From the NCBI RefSeq assembly GCF_000337475.1, contig NZ_AOIT01000059.1, positions 1-44,442 on the forward strand: DNA of 44,442 nucleotides. Reading direction: 5' to 3'. The notes below the pieces were generated by a model. It had not been told where the DNA came from, ran no database searches, and was given only the letters and a program-made list of their open reading frames with translations. The first letter of the stretch is position 1; each line of letters starts with the position of its first letter. The stretch is from Natrinema limicola JCM 13563 (lineage in GTDB: Archaea > Halobacteriota > Halobacteria > Halobacteriales > Natrialbaceae). A program made the position numbers and the translations under genes. Below are positions 42,249 through 44,442 of this stretch, piece after piece.

Positions 42249-43346
42249 ATGTATCGATCGGGTCGGACAGCAGTGTGGTCGGCGGGGCTGTTCGTCCTGC
42301 TCGTCGCGGTCGTTCTCACCAGCGCCGCACTCGGACCGGTCAGGATCGATGTCGTGACCGTCGCGATGGCGATGTTAAACGCGGTCGTCGTCCCTGTCGG
42401 CGTGACGAGTAGCAGTGCGTCGCTTCCCGTTATCGGCGTCTCCGTTCCGACTCTGGGGCTCGAGTACGCGACCGTCTTTTCGTTCGACGTACCGGTGACA
42501 CACCAGATCATCGTCAAAGACATTCGACTGCCACGGATCACGCTCGCGGCGACCGTTGGGCTCTCACTCGGCGCTGCGGGAACGGTGATGCAGGGGTTCT
42601 TCCGGAACCCGCTGGCGGATCCGTCGATTATCGGCGTCTCCTCGGGTGCCGCAGCGGGTGCGGTCGCGGCGATCGTCTTTCCGGGGCTCATCCCCTTCGG
42701 AAGCCTCCACGTCTCGGCCTTTCTCGGCGCGCTCGCAACGGCGTTTCTCGTCTATGCCATCGCGACAGAGGGTGGCCGAACGCCAGTCGCGACGCTATTG
42801 CTCGCCGGCGTTGCGATTCAGACGTTTCTCGGTGCGATGATCTCGTATATGGTCGTCCATAGCGGTGACTCGCTGCGACAGGCCGTCTACTGGATGATGG
42901 GGCATCTCAACAACAGCCAGTGGGGAGACGTGGGATTTGCTCTCCCGATCACGCTGGCGGGCATTCTCGCGCTCTGTGCGTTCCGACAAGAGCTGAACGT
43001 TCTGTTGCTCGGCGAGGAAGACGCCCACCACCTCGGCGTGGAAGTCGAGCGGACCAAACTCCTCTTGCTCGTGCTTGCGAGCATCGTAACCGCTGCCGGC
43101 GTCGCAGTTGCAGGCGTCATCGGCTTCGTCGGCCTCGTCGTGCCACACATCATGCGGCTGATCGTGGGGCCGGACCACCGGATCCTGTTGCCGACCAGCG
43201 CACTCGCCGGCGCATCGTTCCTGGTGGCGACCGATACCCTCGCTCGGACCGGTCCGGCCGTCGTTCCGGTCGGGATCATCACGGCAGCGCTTGGCGCACC
43301 CTTCTTCCTGTTCCTGCTCAGCCGCCGGGAGGTGCACTCGGTATGA
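42249..43346 (+). CDS. btuC: ABC importer permease, FecCD/BtuC type
   Basis: A 365-residue membrane permease of the BtuC/FecCD family with about ten helices. Typical blocks are IRLPRITLAATVGLSLGAAGTVMQGFFRNPLADPSIIGVSSGAAAGA (about residues 93-140) and FVGLVVPHIMRLIVGPDHRILLPTSALAGASFL (about 296-330), which contact the ATPase. ATG 42249 is supported by the shared TATA element. Its TGA overlaps the btuD ATG by 4 nt (ATGA). With btuF and btuD it forms a complete importer, most likely for corrinoids. Confidence 0.93.
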   Translation: MYRSGRTAVWSAGLFVLLVAVVLTSAALGPVRIDVVTVAMAMLNAVVVPVGVTSSSASLPVIGVSVPTLGLEYATVFSFDVPVTHQIIVKDIRLPRITLAATVGLSLGAAGTVMQGFFRNPLADPSIIGVSSGAAAGAVAAIVFPGLIPFGSLHVSAFLGALATAFLVYAIATEGGRTPVATLLLAGVAIQTFLGAMISYMVVHSGDSLRQAVYWMMGHLNNSQWGDVGFALPITLAGILALCAFRQELNVLLLGEEDAHHLGVEVERTKLLLLVLASIVTAAGVAVAGVIGFVGLVVPHIMRLIVGPDHRILLPTSALAGASFLVATDTLARTGPAVVPVGIITAALGAPFFLFLLSRREVHSV

Positions 43347-44442
43347 CCGAGCCCGGGCGGCCCATCGATGCGGCCGATTCCGACCTCGAGAACGACGAGC
43401 AGCCGCGGCCGGATCCAGCGACGATCACCGTCGAAGATGTCTCACTGTCGTTTGGCGACCTCTCGGTACTCGAGGCCGTCTCGCTCACCATCGAGCCGGG
43501 CGAGTTCGTCGGTTTCGTCGGACCCAACGGGGCCGGAAAGACGACGCTGTTGCGGACGATCAGCGGCGCGCTCGAGCCCGATTCAGGCACTGTCGCGATC
43601 GACGGGACCGACGTTCACGATCTTCCGTCGCGGGCCTCGAGTCGGCTCGTCTCGGTCGTGCCCCAGGACACATCGCTGTCGTTTTCGTTTCCCGTCCGCG
43701 ACGTCGTCGAAATGGGGCGTCATCCACACCGCTCGCGGTTCTCGTCGGCGACACCTGATGACCATGCTGTCGTCGAGCGCGCCTTAGAGCGCACCCGGAC
43801 GGCGGAGTTGGCCGACCGACCGATCGACGAGGTAAGCGGCGGCCAGCGCCAGCGGGTCGTCCTCGCGCGGGCGATCGCCCAGGCGACGCCAGTCATGCTG
43901 TTAGACGAGCCGACGGCGAGTCTCGACGTCAACCATCAGGTCGAGACGCTCGAGCTCGTCCGCGAGCTGGTCGACGAGGGCCGAACCGTGATCGCAGCGA
44001 TCCACGACCTCGATCTCGCGGCGCGGTACTGCGATCGACTGGTGTTGCTGTCGGACGGCACGGTCGCCAGAGACGGCCCACCAGCGACGGTGTTGACCGG
44101 CGACGCGCTGGCCGACTCCTTCGACGCGAACGCGGTCGTGACACAGAATCCGGTGACGGGAACCGAGACGGTGACGGCGCTGGCAGACGCCCGCGAGCCG
44201 GAGCCGGCGTCGCGTCCGGACCGGGTTCACGTCCTTGGGACAGGAACCGCCGCAGCCGGCGTGGTCGCCAGACTCGAGGCCGCGGGGATCGACGTGACGC
44301 TCGGTCCCGTCTCGAGCGGCGACGCTGCAGCCGAAACCGCTCGCTCACTGGGCGTCGAGGCGATCGAGACCGAACCGTTTGCGCGCTTGGCCCCCGAGGA
44401 CCGCGCCACCGCCGAGACGCTCGTTCGGGAAGCCGACGTGAC
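43343..44442 (+). CDS. btuD: ABC importer ATPase, BtuD type, with C-terminal extension (cut by window end)
   Basis: The frame is open to the window edge, giving 366 residues of an incomplete protein. Walker A is GPNGAGKTT (about residues 60-68), the signature VSGGQRQRVVLARA (about 164-177), Walker B VMLLDEPTASLD (about 184-195), and the H-loop His is in AAIHDLDLA. About residues 290-366 are an added domain (VHVLGTGTAAAGVVARLEAAG then TLGPVSSGDAAAETARSLGV) of Rossmann-like look. Bacterial BtuD lacks it. A long N-terminal acidic lead (about 30 residues) precedes the ATPase. Start at the ATGA overlap with btuC. Confidence 0.93.
   Translation, partial: MTEPGRPIDAADSDLENDEQPRPDPATITVEDVSLSFGDLSVLEAVSLTIEPGEFVGFVGPNGAGKTTLLRTISGALEPDSGTVAIDGTDVHDLPSRASSRLVSVVPQDTSLSFSFPVRDVVEMGRHPHRSRFSSATPDDHAVVERALERTRTAELADRPIDEVSGGQRQRVVLARAIAQATPVMLLDEPTASLDVNHQVETLELVRELVDEGRTVIAAIHDLDLAARYCDRLVLLSDGTVARDGPPATVLTGDALADSFDANAVVTQNPVTGTETVTALADAREPEPASRPDRVHVLGTGTAAAGVVARLEAAGIDVTLGPVSSGDAAAETARSLGVEAIETEPFARLAPEDRATAETLVREADV

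Overview
This window comes from an extremely halophilic archaeon (class Halobacteria), most likely of the Natrialbales type (Natrinema/Haloterrigena-like). The grounds are a high-GC sequence with very acidic proteins, many archaeal informational genes (RNA polymerase subunit L, Dph2, SRP19, Gar1), haloarchaea-specific families (HalX receiver, PGF-CTERM lipobox-like tail, DUF7344-type winged helices, small zinc-finger proteins), and many genes with a TATA element about 26-30 nt before the start codon, which is the leaderless haloarchaeal pattern. The genus is inference; I have no 16S or database match.

Layout. 0-3.4 kb: menaquinone genes menF-menD (minus). 3.5-6.3 kb: a molybdopterin oxidoreductase, three small proteins and hisF. 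6.3-10.5 kb: a zinc-ribbon membrane protein, rpoL, a rhomboid protease with a large extra C-terminal half, a METTL5-like methyltransferase and a tiny zinc finger. 10.6-12.7 kb: an actin homologue preceded by a five-helix membrane protein, a probable cell-shape/cytoskeleton pair. 12.8-19.6 kb: a HalX-type regulator, dph2, a winged-helix regulator, a metallo-beta-lactamase hydrolase, a 674-residue acidic repeat/coiled-coil protein, and a divergent HisG-fold protein. 19.7-21.8 kb: a translationally coupled lactonase / iron alcohol dehydrogenase operon (minus). 22.2-25.2 kb: the accessory-looking part, with a tyrosine recombinase, its overlapping RHH-winged-helix partner, and about 1.6 kb of almost gene-free DNA with repeats and inverted repeats. 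25.2-33.2 kb: two paralogous YdbS/YdbT-type membrane PH-domain operons flanking a zinc finger, a CNNM/CBS transporter-like protein, a universal stress protein and fumarase. 33.3-41 kb: enoyl-CoA hydratase, a BolA-Nfu Fe-S pair, two PAS histidine kinases, cysS, a presenilin-type protease, gar1 and srp19. 41.1-44.4 kb: a btuF / btuC-btuD corrinoid-type ABC importer; btuD is cut by the window end.

The most interesting non-genic signals are (1) a family of about 80-nt palindromic elements with two diverged copies (24406-24487 and 29662-29741) whose arms show matched base changes, and (2) a perfectly symmetric divergent promoter at 42214-42223, with one palindromic TATA element exactly midway between the btuF and btuC start codons. 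The most interesting unassigned proteins are the HisG-fold protein, the acidic repeat/coiled-coil protein, and the recombinase plus RHH-winged-helix pair. No rRNA, tRNA, CRISPR array or intact insertion sequence was seen.
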